DNA of 56,326 bases from the NCBI GenBank assembly GCA_015680685.1, contig MNCI01027017.1:465409-521734 (forward strand). The letters are read 5' to 3'. Position numbers and translations under genes: made by a program. This stretch comes from Gnetum montanum. Taxonomy: Eukaryota > Streptophyta > Gnetopsida > Gnetales > Gnetaceae. Positions 1-11,446 of the stretch are shown here, in pieces; the first letter of the stretch is position 1, and each line of letters begins with the position of its first letter. The notes beneath the pieces were generated by a model, which worked only from the letters and a program-made list of their open reading frames with translations, ran no database searches and was not told the DNA's origin.

Positions 1-720
1 CTAGTTTAGAAGATGAAGAAAGATGCAAAGTGTATTAATATAAACATCCTAAGGGATGTTTTCCTATCATGGCCCACTTGCAAGAGTCTAGGACATATTC
101 ACTTGACCTAAGATTTGTCAAGAAGCAGATGCTAAAACAATTAACTTACCCATAGGGTAATCTCAAACAACCCTTCCAACTATCATACTATCCAAGCAGA
201 GCCTATCCTCAATCATAAGAACAATAACTATAAGTAGTGGAAACAACCACAAGCATGGGGAATGCCACCACCAACTTAGCAATATCCATATAGGCAATCC
301 AATCCTTATGGATATTACGTTCAACATCTAATCTCTCTGAGAAATGCTTCAATCCATACTTCCTCTCACTGCTATCTACCAAAGTATTACAAGTCCACTA
401 CTGTGCAAATGAATCCTAATTCTTATGCATCTTAATCAATAATTTGATTTATTAGTTACAACTCTTAACTCTCTACCACAAATACCATCACCAGTTATGC
501 AACTAGAACTATCAATATAATTGTAGCAAAATAATTCTACTAGAGTAGTAAATACACAAGAGGATGGGATAATGAAAGAACCTAGATCTAGGAAACATCA
601 ATTTTTTATAAAAAGTCCACAAAGGATTCAAAGGATGAAAACTTCACCCATATTAACTCCATCCACATACTCCTTAAGGGAATACTAAGCTTTCACATTC
701 TACATATTTGAATTTGACCA
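1..720 (+). pseudogene. Element A gag C-terminus and Gag-Pol linker remnant
   Basis: The first 80 bases hold the remains of a zinc-knuckle-like motif ending HPKGC, matching the same place in C (near 51440) and M2 (near 43330). Here the second cysteine position reads Tyr and the next codon is a stop. What follows is a Pro/Gln/Tyr-rich low-complexity linker that aligns in gist with the better preserved linker in C at 51668-52156. Gag would package element RNA in cytoplasmic particles. There are several stops and frame changes, so no product is expected. The start of gag is outside the window. Confidence 0.7.
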
Positions 721-1330
721 CTATCATGCTCACTCAAACTATCACATACTTGATCAAGGCAGAAGCACTTCCAAAGAAGAGAATAGATCTGGGAAGTTCC
801 TTAGTATATCTCCAGATAGCAAGACATAAACCATGCAAAGCTCTATTAGATTTTGGGTCAAAAGTTAACATGATTTCATAAGATATGTACAAAGCCTAGA
901 ATCTTTCTCCACTAAAGAGAAGTAACATCTAATTAGAGCTTGCACACCAGTCAATCACTGTTCCACTTAGATAGGTGGACAATGTCATTACCACCATAAG
1001 TGGCTAGTATTACCCTATTGACTTCTTAGTGATACATGTGGGAAAAAATAAGGGAGAATTTTGTATAATCATGGGAAGAGCATGCCTTAGCACTGTAGAC
1101 TCTAAGCTAGGAATTAGAGACTTGTCCTTGAAAATTTCCAAGGAAGATGAGGCTGGAATCATACATAGACACTAAGCTCCATGTATAACATACAATGATA
1201 ATGGGTGCAATTGTGTGTGGAAAATTTGGACTACCAAATAAGAAATTAATACAACATGCAATCAATGTGTAGAAGATATGTGTATGTAGCAATGTCTATA
1301 TGTAGTAGCCACCAAACAAGAAGATACCCA
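721..1330 (+). pseudogene. Element A aspartic protease remnant
   Basis: The translated remnant shows KPCKALLDFGSKVNMIS near 828-880, in the position of the retropepsin D-[ST]-G-[ST] active site. The residue after Asp is Phe here rather than Ser or Thr. Further on, the flap-like motif IIMGRACL is visible near 1068. The protease would cleave the Gag-Pol polyprotein inside the particle. The same block occurs in C (52200-52620) and in reverse in M1 and M2. Several TAG and TAA stops interrupt it. Confidence 0.75.
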
Positions 1331-1469
1331 ATGGCTGATCACTAAAAAAGAGACAAAGTCCAAAATGCACATGGAACCATCTAATCAAATTATAAGTGCC
1401 TATGTTAAAGAAGTTGATGAGTTAGAATAGTTAAAGAAGAAGCATCCATATGTACACTACATCAAGATG

Positions 1470-2520
1470 AAGACATTGAGCGAGAATAGCTAGAAATACT
1501 AGGTAAGTTTGAACTAGAAACTTTAGAGTTGAAAGCCCTACCAGTAGTGCTAGAATATTCTTTTCTAAATAATAAGAAACTAGTAATTATTAATGCTAAT
1601 CTTAATAAAGAATAGTAGATAAGATTATTAGAAGTGGTGAATAAATGGCCAACAACATTTTCATGGTCTTATGATGAAATAACATGCATTGATCCATGCA
1701 TATTCCAACATCGAATTTATACAGATCCAGTTGTCAAACCACACCACTAGCCTTCACGTTTGAATCTTAAACTTAAATAAGTGGTAAAATAACAATTGGA
1801 GAAACTATTAAAAGTAGTATTCATCTATCTAATAGCAAACAGTGAATGGGTTAGTTCCTTAGTTATTGTCCCAAAGAAAGATGGTGGTTGGAGGATATGC
1901 ATTGACTTTTGATTGTTAAATTCAATAACATTCAAGGACCACTTTCCTCTATCATTTGTTCACCAAGTCCTTAATACCATTATAGGACACTAGTACTACA
2001 ATTTGCTCGATGCATACAATGGGTATAATTAGATCCACATTACACCAAAAAATCAAGAGAAGACTACGTTCACTAGCTCATGGGGGCCATTTACCTACAA
2101 GAAAATGCCTTTTGGCTTAAGTAATGCTCCCAGTACTTTCCAAAGACTACTATTGAGCATCTTCCAAAAGCATATTGGTAATGGAGTTAAGGTATTTATG
2201 AAAGATTTTCCACTTACAAGCTAGACTTTAAACAAGCATTAGACTAACTGGAGTAGGTTTTGAAAAGATGTGTTGAAACTAATTTAATGCTCAATTGGTA
2301 AAAGAGTCATCTAATGGTCCAAGACAGCATTGTTATGGGACATAGAATATCTCAAAATGGAATAGCGCTACATTTGGATAAAATAAGAGTCATTCAAAAT
2401 ATCATCTAGAGGCCACATACTATTAAGGATGTTAGATCATTTTTAGGCCATATAGGATACTATGGAAGACTCATTAAAAAAATTTCAAAGATTGCAAAGC
2501 CATTAGTCAAACTAACAAAG
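1470..2520 (+). pseudogene. Element A reverse transcriptase remnant
   Basis: Recognisable RT stretches in order are an N-terminal lead (LVIINA near 1580), WVSSLVIVPKKDGGWRMCIDF near 1846-1910, FKDHFPL near 1933, a palm segment MPFGLSNAPSTFQ near 2107 and the catalytic-loop region VFMKDF near 2190. The usual D-D pair reads K-D, so the catalytic site is broken. A frameshift follows at about 2215. RT copies the element RNA into DNA in the particle. C carries the best preserved sister copy at 52870-53900. Confidence 0.88.
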
Positions 2521-3020
2521 AAATATGCATCGTTATAATGGATAGAATAGTGTGAGAATGCATTCAAGACATTAAAGCAGAAGATGATTGAAACACCAAT
2601 CTTTCAAGCTATAAATTGGTATAGGCCCTTCCACATTATGACAAATGCTTAAAACTACATACTGGGTTTAGTACTTACTCAGCTTAATGATTAGAAAAGA
2701 CCATATTACATACATTGTGTCGACTGAAGTATCACTAGAGAACAACTCAACTACACCACTATAGAAAAGGAGCTTATGGCTATGGTCCATGCACTTGAAA
2801 AATTATGACATTATGTGCTTAGGTATCCTATTTACATCCACATGAATCATAGTGCCATCAAAATTTTGATGAATAAACCAATAATTAGTCTAAGGATGAT
2901 CTAATGGCTCATGATACTACAGGAGTTTGACATCACAATGATTGATAAGAAAGAAACTGAAAATGTTTTAGCAAATCATTTGTTAAGACTAAGATAGGAA
3001 TTTTAGGAATAGGATGAACC
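2521..3020 (+). pseudogene. Element A RNase H remnant
   Basis: The fragment EKELMAMVHALEKL is seen near 2766-2808, followed by HYVLRYPIYIHMNHSAIKILMNKP, split by stops. It corresponds to the Glu- and Asp-bearing strands of the gypsy RNase H domain, and the Asp of IHTDHS in C reads Asn here (MNHS). RNase H removes the RNA strand during reverse transcription. The domain follows RT directly, as expected, and leads into integrase. Confidence 0.8.
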
Positions 3021-3189
3021 ATTATTAGACCAATTTCTTGATGAAAATTTATTTACAAAGATAGCAATGGCTGTCAACTCAATAGACAAGTCATGGATTA
3101 CTGACTACATGACTTATCTCACTACACAAGAGCTTCTTGTTGAGTGGAATAAGAAACAAAAGGAGTAATTCCTCCACAAAGTTAAATGA

Positions 3190-4430
3190 TATATGGAAAT
3201 TAATGGAAATATTTATAATATTTGTGCCAATGGATTAATTTGATGGTGTGTTCTAGAGGAAAACTGGCAAAGAATCATATAAGATGCACATGAAGAATCA
3301 TATGGTGGTCACTATGTAGGATGCAAAATAACACTCAACTTGATGATGGTAGGCTACGTTTGGCATACCATATTCAAGGATGTACACATATTCACTTGAC
3401 CTTGTGAAAGATGCCAAAGAAATGGGGGAATGACTAGAAATAAAGAACCACAATAGTGGATCTAGCCATTAGATCCATTTGATATCTAGAGAATTGATTT
3501 CATGAGATCCATCATACTGATGTACAATAGGAAATCATATATTATAATGATAATTAACTATTGTACAAAGGGGTCAAAAGTAGTTGCAATCAAATATTGC
3601 ATAGCTAAAATAGCTACTAAATTCTTTCAACAACACATGGTGGATAGATTTGGAGTACCACACATAGTCATATCCAACAATGGAACATATTTCACATGAG
3701 ATACATTCAAGAAGCTAATGCAACAAATTTGGGTAAACAACAAACTAACTACATCATACCATCCCTAAGCAAATGGTCAAGCATAATTAACTAACCAAGA
3801 AATCACTAGAATATTAACTAGAACAATTAGTCAATTTCGAAAGGATTGGAACACTAAGTTGAATGATGCTTTATGGGCATATAGATCCACATGGAAAATC
3901 CCAATAGGATACTTGTCCTATGAGCTACTCTATGGAAACAATCCCATACTACCAATCTAAGTGGAGCTACAAACCTTAGCTACTACTAGTGAACTAAACC
4001 TAGATCTAAATTTAGCTTAAAAAGAACACCTTATGAACCTTAACCTTCTAGAGAAAAATAGACTTGTAGCTCTAATAAGTAATGAGATACACAAGAAATA
4101 CTTCAAATATAGCCATGACACATATGATAAGTGTTAATACAACTAGATGATAAAGTCCTCTACTACAATCCCAATCATATGCCACAAAAGGCTAAGTTCC
4201 AAACTCTATGGAAAGGACCCTATATCATCCATGCAACATACCAAATTAGGTGTCATGCAAATCTATCATGCAAATAGCCCACACAAGCTTATCTTAGTCA
4301 ATAATCAACAATTCAAACCATTCTACAAACATCTCAACTCCTCTATGGACACTACCCTATTTACTAAACTATTCTCAATCCATTCTATCTTCTGGTTAAC
4401 TATTTCTAATAATAGTCATGGGGGTGTCCT
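3190..4430 (+). pseudogene. Element A integrase remnant
   Basis: The zinc-binding N-terminus is visible as DAHEESYGGHYVG near 3278 and PCERCQRNGG near 3402. The catalytic core shows IDFM near 3494, the tract KVVAIKYC near 3578 and SNNGTYFT near 3673, where the second catalytic Asp reads Asn. ANGQA near 3769 marks the third acidic region, with the acidic residue replaced by a stop. The C-terminal part continues through KDWNTKLNDALWAY near 3842 to about 4430. Integrase would insert the cDNA into chromosomes. M2 has a cleaner sister copy. Confidence 0.88.
4414..4424 (+). other. Polypurine-tract-like motif at end of pol (A)
   Basis: AGTCATGGGGG lies at the end of the integrase region. The same motif recurs at 6052 in this element and closely resembles the true 3' polypurine tract of B (AGTCGTGGGGGTA, 30531-30543). 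It may be an extra plus-strand primer or a scar of module joining. Confidence 0.4.
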
Positions 4431-5805
4431 ATGTGACACTTAGGCACAAAATATTTTTCTTTTCTTACTACTTTCACATTCTTGATATATTTTCTATTCT
4501 TTTATACTTTTCTCATTTCTTAATAATTTGCTATTCTTCAATATCTTTTAAATTCTTTCTCTATTTTTCCATTCTTATTATTTTCTATGATTTTTCATCA
4601 TTTGTCTTGTACATGTTTTTTTTTTGATTTTCCAATAAAGTACAAAGGAATAAAGAAAGATGTAGTTCTAATAATGTGAAGATACCCTATGTTATCATAT
4701 CATGGAAGGACTAATTCTATACACAGTTAGACCACATCATCCATCCACTCATTTCCTATAATAAGAGGTTCTTACCATGGTCATAACGACATTATTTTCA
4801 TAATAGAATTAAAATTAATCTATGATCATTATGCCTAGATAGAAAAGTGAAGAACCAAGTGGGAATGCAAAAGGTATGACATCAAGGGAATTTATGGATT
4901 TTCTAAGACTACTTTTATGAGTTTTATTCTATTATTAAGATTGTATAATTTTCTTAAGTTCTAATGACAACTAGAAGTATGAGTACAATAACTTTTGCCT
5001 TTCCATGTCATTGGAAAGACATGTTATCCATGCATGAAGGTAGGTGACTTTTTGGAAATCTCAAAAATCAAGTGTGTTATTAATAAACTCCTTCCTTGAA
5101 CTACATTGTCAAGCGATAATGCTTCTTGAAGCAATGGTAGTCTTATGGTTGCTAGTTTTGTGATGATGCAATGAGATGTCATTGGTAAGTGGTATGAACT
5201 TGCTTTGGATCTTGGACAGAAGGGATAATGATTACTTTAACCATACATCACATACAAGAATTCATTATGCCTATGGTAAGACACCTCACGTCCCAATTTC
5301 TACAATCTTTTCTAATATCGTTCCACCTCACTAGTATATATAATCATAATTCTATGGTTTTGTATAATATAGTGTTATTTTCTCTTTCTAGTGATACTAA
5401 CATGTGTGTTTTGCAAGATAGGTATGTTCTACATTCAACTCCTTAAGTACCTACAAATTCTTGTAAGTGTGGTTATACAAGGGCACTATGGGCTAAAGCC
5501 TACTTTGAGGAGGATCCACTTATATAACTTTTGTATCTCATACCTGACAACTAATTCCATATCATCTTGTGCCTCCAAGCCACTTTAACCATCAATGTTT
5601 ACTTTCCTAAATCCTCATATCTAATTATACTTTTGGCAATTCTCACTACCATCTCTTATACATCTAATTAACCTTCTTTGTCAAAGATTCTTTCTTTATT
5701 ATCTTTGATTGCCACATTTGCATAATCTAAGCATAATCTACAGCTTTATGCATATTCATTTAACTTAACTTTTTCATTAAAAATTGTTTAAAAATCAAAA
5801 TTTTT
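4431..5805 (+). other. Element A spacer between integrase and internal promoter
   Basis: This non-coding, T-rich stretch has no sustained frame. It contains blocks shared with B at 25640-27040, for example the CACTCAT...ATAAGAGGTTCT block near 4738-4772 against 25889-25914, and the GGAGGATCCACTT block near 5507 against 26707. That shows it is element sequence rather than host DNA. Short open frames inside it are not conserved and are not called. Confidence 0.6.
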
Positions 5806-5886
5806 TGGTAATGATGTTGTAGCTACAATGTAATAGGCCTTACAACATCGTAGTTATGATGTCATGCTAACAAAAATCTATATATA
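5806..5886 (+). promoter_or_regulatory. Internal promoter-like block of A: two long palindromes plus TATA
   Basis: Two copies of a decayed 18-bp palindrome (5813-5830 and 5845-5862) precede a TATATATA box at 5879-5886. Copy one contains the perfect 12-bp palindrome TTGTAGCTACAA; copy two reads ACATCGTAGTTATGATGT. They differ only by transitions from a common form. The location matches the internal TATA blocks of B, M1 and M2, each 430-475 bp before the accessory ORF. The motif differs from the GATATC palindromes in A's own LTR. Confidence 0.55.
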
Positions 5887-6040
5887 TGCATGTAGAGTTA
5901 GAAAATGTTTCATTTCTACATTTCAAAGCAAGGGGAGTTCATGCTCTTTTTTTCAGCCTCTAATGCCCAAACTTCCAACCTTCATAACTTCTTCACCATG
6001 CCTTTGATTTGAGTGATTTTCAATTCCTCTTGGTCACAAA

Positions 6041-6319
6041 GTGACCAACTTAGTCCTGGGGGAGAGTATTGCACGTAGATAAGTGAAATTGAGCCAAATT
6101 TTTTGAATGCGAGAAGAGAATATTAGGGTAAGCATAAGAGTAAATAAGAATCTTTTAATCAATTAATGAAATAAAATCTAATAAGGCTAACTGATTCTCC
6201 TAGCCAACCATCCAATAACACAATAAACAAGGAAAGGGTAACTATGAGAAGTCTTAATAATTAAAAGAAAAGTTAAACAAGGAGTTTCTTTTTGAATTTT
6301 TCCAACTCTGCAATCATAG
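6041..6319 (+). other. Probable leader intron before the accessory ORF (A)
   Basis: The homologous position carries canonical donors in M1 (GTATGC) and M2 (GTAAGC). In A the donor reads GTGACC and the acceptor ends AATCATAG at 6319, a few bases before ATG at 6328. Length is about 279 bp against 293-315 bp in the other copies. A second candidate donor GTAAGC lies at 6127. Inferred from conservation; no transcript evidence. Confidence 0.45.
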
Positions 6320-6327
6320 TAAGAGCC

Positions 6328-8813
6328 ATGGGTAATAATAGAAATAAAATTTTAAACCAAACCAAGGATTTGAGAAAGCAATATGAACTACTATAGATTT
6401 ATTTAAAATCCTTGCATAAGCTAAAGAAAATTATTAATGATTGCAAATGGATCATTTGGACATGATTGCATAGGATTCTTAGTGCCTTATTCTATTGAAG
6501 CCATTTCTAGGATATTTAATATTTTAAATGTCAGAGCAAATGTAGCACAAATATCCACAAGATCCAACATTGATGCAAAGAAGCCATGGATGCAAAGAGC
6601 ATATGGAAAAGAGGACAAAGAATATAGTGAATTACCTACTGAGGAGAAGGTGTACTTTAAGATTAGGACTTATCACTTATTCCCAACTAGAGACTCAATA
6701 GGATTTCCACCTATGTAGATAGAGGAAGTGCAATTATTATGGGGAAATTCAATGTTAACATAGCACATCTACTCTTTTTGGAGATCCAAAGGAAGTTTGA
6801 AGAAATGAAGGTAAGGAAACTCACACTACCATTTCCTTACCTCATTAGGAAGTTGTGCAAGTAAGTAGGGATTTTGGGATATACCAATGATGTTTTGAAA
6901 AAAAAAAGCCTAGAATGCATCATATGCAAAAATATCGAAACCAGTGCCACCAAAGAAGGATCTTTTGGAGAAGCCAGTAAGCACTACGGGAGCAATAGAA
7001 TTTACACTAGCAAGTAATCTTCCAGCACCTGGACAATAATAAGCAAGACCCAGTGGATCAATTCTTGTTGGTAACATACCTAAACAAAGAGATCCACTGG
7101 CACAACAAGATTATAGACCTTTCATGAGTCACTTGTAGTAGATTGTTGAAATCATAAGTTGGGGAGCAAGGGAAGGTTCTACTTTATATCGAGCAAGGGA
7201 TAACTTTGTAAGGCATGTTGTATAAAGAGGACTTGCTAGTGGACATGTATCTCTACATGCAAGAAATTACAATGACTAGGCATAACAAATTTGAGGAAAC
7301 TTTGCATCTTTTTAGGTTATGTTAGAAACTGGGAAAGAAGCCATAATAGTGGTGATGCAACATTAAGATGCAACAAGAGTAGACAAGGTGATCTTTGATC
7401 ACATTAAAGAATCCTTTAATGTTTCCATTATTCCACTAGTGAATATTGTTGGAACTAGAGATGTTGAGATGCTAGCCGAAATGTCCATGACCCTAGAAGA
7501 ACATGAAGATGTCCTCGATCAACTACTACATATAGAAGTCATGTAAAATCTATTTGATATCACTAATGATATCATTATAGTCTAGTATGACCTAATTACA
7601 ACAAAATAAAAATTGCTCATGATAGAGATAATGGCAAAGCATGCAAAGAATGAAGTGCAAAATTTGCAAGCTGAGTTAGTAGCTTTAAAAGCAAAAAGGA
7701 GAGATCCTGCACAATATATAGCCCCAGACTAGTCAAATGCATTTAGAATGGAACAAGGTAGCTTATAACAAGAAATATTCAAGTTGACATGGAAAAGGAG
7801 AAGATTATATGAAACACATTAGTGGTAGAAGCACAAACTTATCCACATAACAAAGCCATAACTACCTTAGAAGAAGAAAATAAGAAACTTGCAGCTGTTG
7901 ATAATACAAGATTGATAGACATAAAAAAGAAAAAAAAAATGTTCTCAAGGAAAGCATTCATTCACTGCAAGAACAGTTCATCAAAGTCAACCAAGACATG
8001 AATAAATTGGCTAAAGAAAATCAAACCCTATCAATGGAAGAAGTTTGTGCCATTAGACAAAAATTAGCAATTGAGATCAACAGGTGGTTGAATAAGACCA
8101 AGAAGCACAAAAGGCTCAATGAACACTTTAGAGACAAGGTGGGCATGTATAAAAAAATCAACAAAATGGAAATCCAAATATCCAAGTCCAAGATTAATTC
8201 AATTACAATACAAACATTAGATCAGCAGCTAATTTTGAATAGCCTTATCAATGTCCACCAAATTGAAGTAAAGAATAAGGACTTCCATATAGAAGATATC
8301 ACTAAGTACATGGAGTTAGCAAACCTTTAGTATGCTAATGTGGTCATGTTAATAGTAGGTAGGCCAAGAAATGAGCTCAAATAGCAGGTAGCTATAGTCT
8401 ATACCATGTATGAAAAAGAGTTTGTAGATCGAAAGGATGCATAGCAAAAATTACATGTGGCAAACTATAAATTGAAAATCATAAAACCTAACTACCAAGA
8501 ACAAAAAGATGTAGCAAAAAACCTAGTCCATAGAATGACTAATTATCAAGAACTAAGAAATCTTTCCAAGGCACTTGAAGAAGAAAGAAGGTAGTTCATG
8601 GCTTGATATGTGAAGCCCAATAAGATGTTTTTGTAGCTACCATGTCCATGGGAAGTACTGATGCCACCAAACATCATAGAATTTGCATAGATGGTACATG
8701 ATCCTAGGTTAGAGGAGGAGAAGCTTCCGGCACTCCTCAACTAATACCAATTTCATAAGCCCGATGACAAAGGGAAGAAGCTAATGGAGGAGTCACCACC
8801 GCTAGGAACTTGA
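6328..8813 (+). pseudogene. Accessory ORF remnant of A (N-terminal conserved domain plus coiled coil)
   Basis: This is the same gene as the accessory ORF of B (27587-30374), with a shorter N-terminus. The conserved domain is seen at 6437-6718 with SIEAISRIFNILNV, STRSNIDAKKPWMQRAYGKED and the tail YFKIRTYHLFPT. The second half (about 7600-8500) is a heptad-rich, Glu/Lys/Gln-rich coiled coil; the longest open piece is 7998-8330, containing LAIEINRWLNKTKKHKRLNE. It ends EESPPLGT-stop at 8813. No signal peptide or membrane helix is visible. It is broken by many TAG stops. The function is not known; the N-terminal part resembles domains annotated in plants only as transposon-associated. Confidence 0.72.
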
Positions 8814-9013
8814 AGGCTACGTTGAGCTATGTTATTATATTTTATTTTGTTATCAAATGTGTCCATCATGCTATGCATGATAATTTTGTAAAAGTACCAC
8901 TTAAACCACGATGCAACATTCAGAGTCAAGTAGTCATGTTACCGGCTGAGTATACCTCCCAATTTTGTAATGAACTCTATCCTCCTTTAGTTTTAACTCA
9001 AGGACGAGATGCT

Positions 9014-9030
9014 AGTCAGTTTTGGAGGTA
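9014..9030 (+). other. 3' polypurine tract region of A
   Basis: AGTCAGTTTTGGAGGTA stands where B has AGTCGTGGGGGTA, following a shared GAGGACGAGAT-like lead. In B the LTR follows at once; here about 16 extra bases intervene. This tract would prime plus-strand DNA synthesis. Confidence 0.5.
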
Positions 9031-9046
9031 TCATAAAATCATTTTC

Positions 9047-9939
9047 TAATAAGTCATGATATCATATCTACAATATCACACCTATGATATCATAGCTCTA
9101 CCTACATCATCATTAATATGATGTATTGGGAGTTGTGTAATCCTATAAATATTGACACTTGGTCACATCAGTAGAGAAACTTTCATTCCAACCCTTAGGG
9201 AAACTCTTGCTTCATAGTTTACACTTAGCAATAGAGTGAATGGTGGTAGTGTGGTCTTGAGCAATTGAACAGAATCTTTATTTGAGTGGGTTGTACTTGG
9301 ACACAATTCATGCATGGAAATAAAGATTGAGATTGATTATCATCATTTCAGCATCCACTTAGTTTCTTTATTTTATGGAGCTATTTTCTTTACTTAGTTT
9401 AATTATAATTTATTTAATATGCTTACTCTAGCATAGTTCTTTACATTTCTAAAATACTTTACTTTTCATGTTTATTAGTAAGAATAAATGAGTATGACTA
9501 GTGTCAACCATATAAGTGTAATTGTTTAGTAATCCTAGTAGTGTTATTACTTGGTTCACCTAGTAGCATAACACTTGATAACCTAGTGATGATTACATAA
9601 GCCCAAGATATGTATGGCAAGCCTAGAATGGCTGGTCATCACCATAGGCTAGAATAGTTTTCTTAATTACACTACACTTAGGCTTAGATCATAACACTCT
9701 ATCTTAATCATGTTTTGACTTAGGAGTAAATGGAGCCCACAAAATCAAGATATCCTATGCCTCACTTAAAGTTAAGTCATACACTTGTACTTCACTGACA
9801 TGAAGTGGGAAGACAACAATCACGAATTGATTATCAACTCCTAGCATACTTACATTATCCATTCATGAATTACAATCTGGTCACATGCATGCACTTGTGA
9901 CTTGTATGGTGGAGTGTTGGGATACCCTACCACTCATCA
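9047..9939 (+). repeat. 3' LTR of element A
   Basis: It begins TAATAAG, decayed from TGATGAG, and ends CACTCATCA. It carries a GATATC palindrome cluster and TATAAATA near the start (U3), and the conserved blocks GGTAATCCTAG-like and GTTAACGA/GTACGAC-derived repeats seen in the other LTRs. About 893 bp. The exact left edge is uncertain by about 16 bp because the polypurine tract is not adjacent. Confidence 0.8.
9058..9151 (+). promoter_or_regulatory. LTR promoter of A: GATATC cluster plus TATA box
   Basis: GATATC at 9058-9063, AATATC at 9072-9077 and GATATC at 9086-9091 are centred 14 bp apart, followed by TATAAATA at 9144-9151. The flanking CG bases seen in B and D have decayed to TG/CA here. 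Confidence 0.65.
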
Positions 9940-10312
9940 CTAGTTAACAAATAAATATTCCAAAGAGTATATAGAAGAGTAGATAACATTATTATCTCCA
10001 GAGAAACTATGAAGACTAGCTTTATCCTTTATTTCACTATCATGAATTTCAACATTAATTTGCTTATGTAATGTTTGGATAATAATTAAGATATTAAAAG
10101 TTGTATACCCTTAAGAATTTTTTTAAAATTACCTTTAATTTTTGAATCATATTCTTTGAAGATATTTAGCAAAAAATTGAAGTCTTCTTTTGTAATCTCA
10201 TAGCTTTCTTTATAAAATACTGTAATGTAAAAATGTGGTTAATAGTAGAATGATTTTATTAAAGTCTAGCTTTAGTAATGCTACAAATACAATTTATCTT
10301 TTACTAGCTACC
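9940..10312. other. Unassigned AT-rich DNA between A and M1
   Basis: There are 373 bp with no open frame, LTR match or repeat that I recognise. It may be the pre-insertion host sequence or older decayed transposon. Confidence 0.4.
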
Positions 10313-10442
10313 TAATGAGTAGTTGGTATTCCTTACACCCAACCATATAAATCACTAGTGTATACATGTGATTTGGTTGAATTTTGTGGACTACATTTAC
10401 CTAAGTGGCCTATATACTTAAATAGTGAAAGATATGGTTGAG

Positions 10443-11446
10443 TATTGAGAACTTAGAAGGGGGGTTAAATAAGTTCTAGCTAATTAGACCTAATTCTTAC
10501 ACAATAAATACATGTAGTTCCCCAACTTGGGTATGTTCACACTTGGAGGGTAGAATCCTTGCGCATCTCTGGACTTTGTTTCTTAAAAATGTGGTTTCAA
10601 AAATATCCCAACATGTACAAAGTCTTGAGCTTCACTAGGGATTTTTTTCTCAAAAACACATCTAGCCCCTCATGATTCCAACAAGCTCAAAGGATGCCTT
10701 CCCTAAAGAAGCACACCCGACTCCTTAGGGCTCTAATAAGAGATAGGAAGATCATGGAAGAAATTAAACTAAGCTTCATATTTCATACTTTTTGGCTCAA
10801 CAATACAACAAACAACTCAAAAAATGATAAAGAAATGAATTACCAAATTCTCCAAAGAAGTATACAATGAATGCTTGATTACATGAGCAATGCTTATGCT
10901 TTCCTGATAAGGATCCCTTTCTTTTATAGCATTATCTATTAGAATCCATGAAATCACTAGAAATGACTAGTCGATATGTCTTTTATGAGCCTAAGATGTG
11001 TTATTGTGTTTTTTATCTTGCAGGTGAGACATCTTATTTATTCTAAGACATCTTAGATGAGATGTCTTAACTTAATCCAAGATGTCTTTACTAAGATCTC
11101 TTGGCAAAACTTAAGACATTTCTTATTTTGTGTAGATGTCTTGCCTAAGACCAAAGCTTCTCTACAAAGACATCTTGTTAGTCTCCAAGATTTCTTCTTT
11201 GGTATTTAAGACATCTTGTTAGTCTCCAAGATGTCTTCTTTGGTATTTAAGACATCTTACATCCTTATGATTTCCTCCAAATCCTTGCATCTTCTTATTA
11301 GACTTTAGTATTTGAGTTTTTCGATTCATGTTCTTATCTTGGTATCTTTAATAAGCTTTATTCACCTTGCTTAGACTTGCAAGATCTCACAAGCATACTA
11401 ACAAATTCTCCATTTTTCAAGGTTTTAGCATACCAAGAGGTCAACA
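10443..11446. mobile_element. Insert X1: unclassified ~1 kb transposable element
   Basis: The sequence from TTGAGAACTTAGAAGG to GAGGTCAACA interrupts the M1 LTR; the uninterrupted LTR continues in the sister copy at 33070-33110. A second copy (X2) sits in M1 pol at 20002-20994 in the same orientation and aligns end to end. I see no coding capacity, no terminal inverted repeat and no poly-A tail. Flanking host bases look like a decayed 9-10 bp duplication. The class is not determined. Confidence 0.7.
11167..11259. repeat. 41-bp tandem repeat with AAGACATCTT palindromic half-sites in X1
   Basis: Two 41-bp copies start at 11167 and 11208, differing at one base, plus a partial third at 11249. 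Each unit contains AAGACATCTT and its reverse complement AAGATGTCTT (AAGATTTCTT in the first). The same ten-base word recurs through 11030-11160. Confidence 0.85.

Larger units (their letters stand above)
1..9939 (+). mobile_element. Element A: Ty3/gypsy (Athila/Tat-like) retrotransposon, 5' end outside window
   Basis: This is a degenerate LTR retrotransposon read left to right: gag tail, protease, reverse transcriptase, RNase H, integrase, a 1.4 kb spacer, an internal promoter-like block, an accessory ORF, a polypurine-like tract and a 3' LTR ending in CACTCATCA. The order PR-RT-RH-IN is that of Ty3/gypsy elements. Every coding part has in-frame stops and several frameshifts, so the copy is dead. 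The 5' LTR and most of gag lie before position 1. It shares its whole layout with M1, M2 and B in this window, which is how the weaker parts were recognised. Confidence 0.9.

Noticed and set aside
4418-4627. Phe/Ile-rich 69-residue frame that looks like a membrane peptide
   Set aside because: It is the translation of a T-rich non-coding stretch after integrase; B has the T-rich run without the frame.
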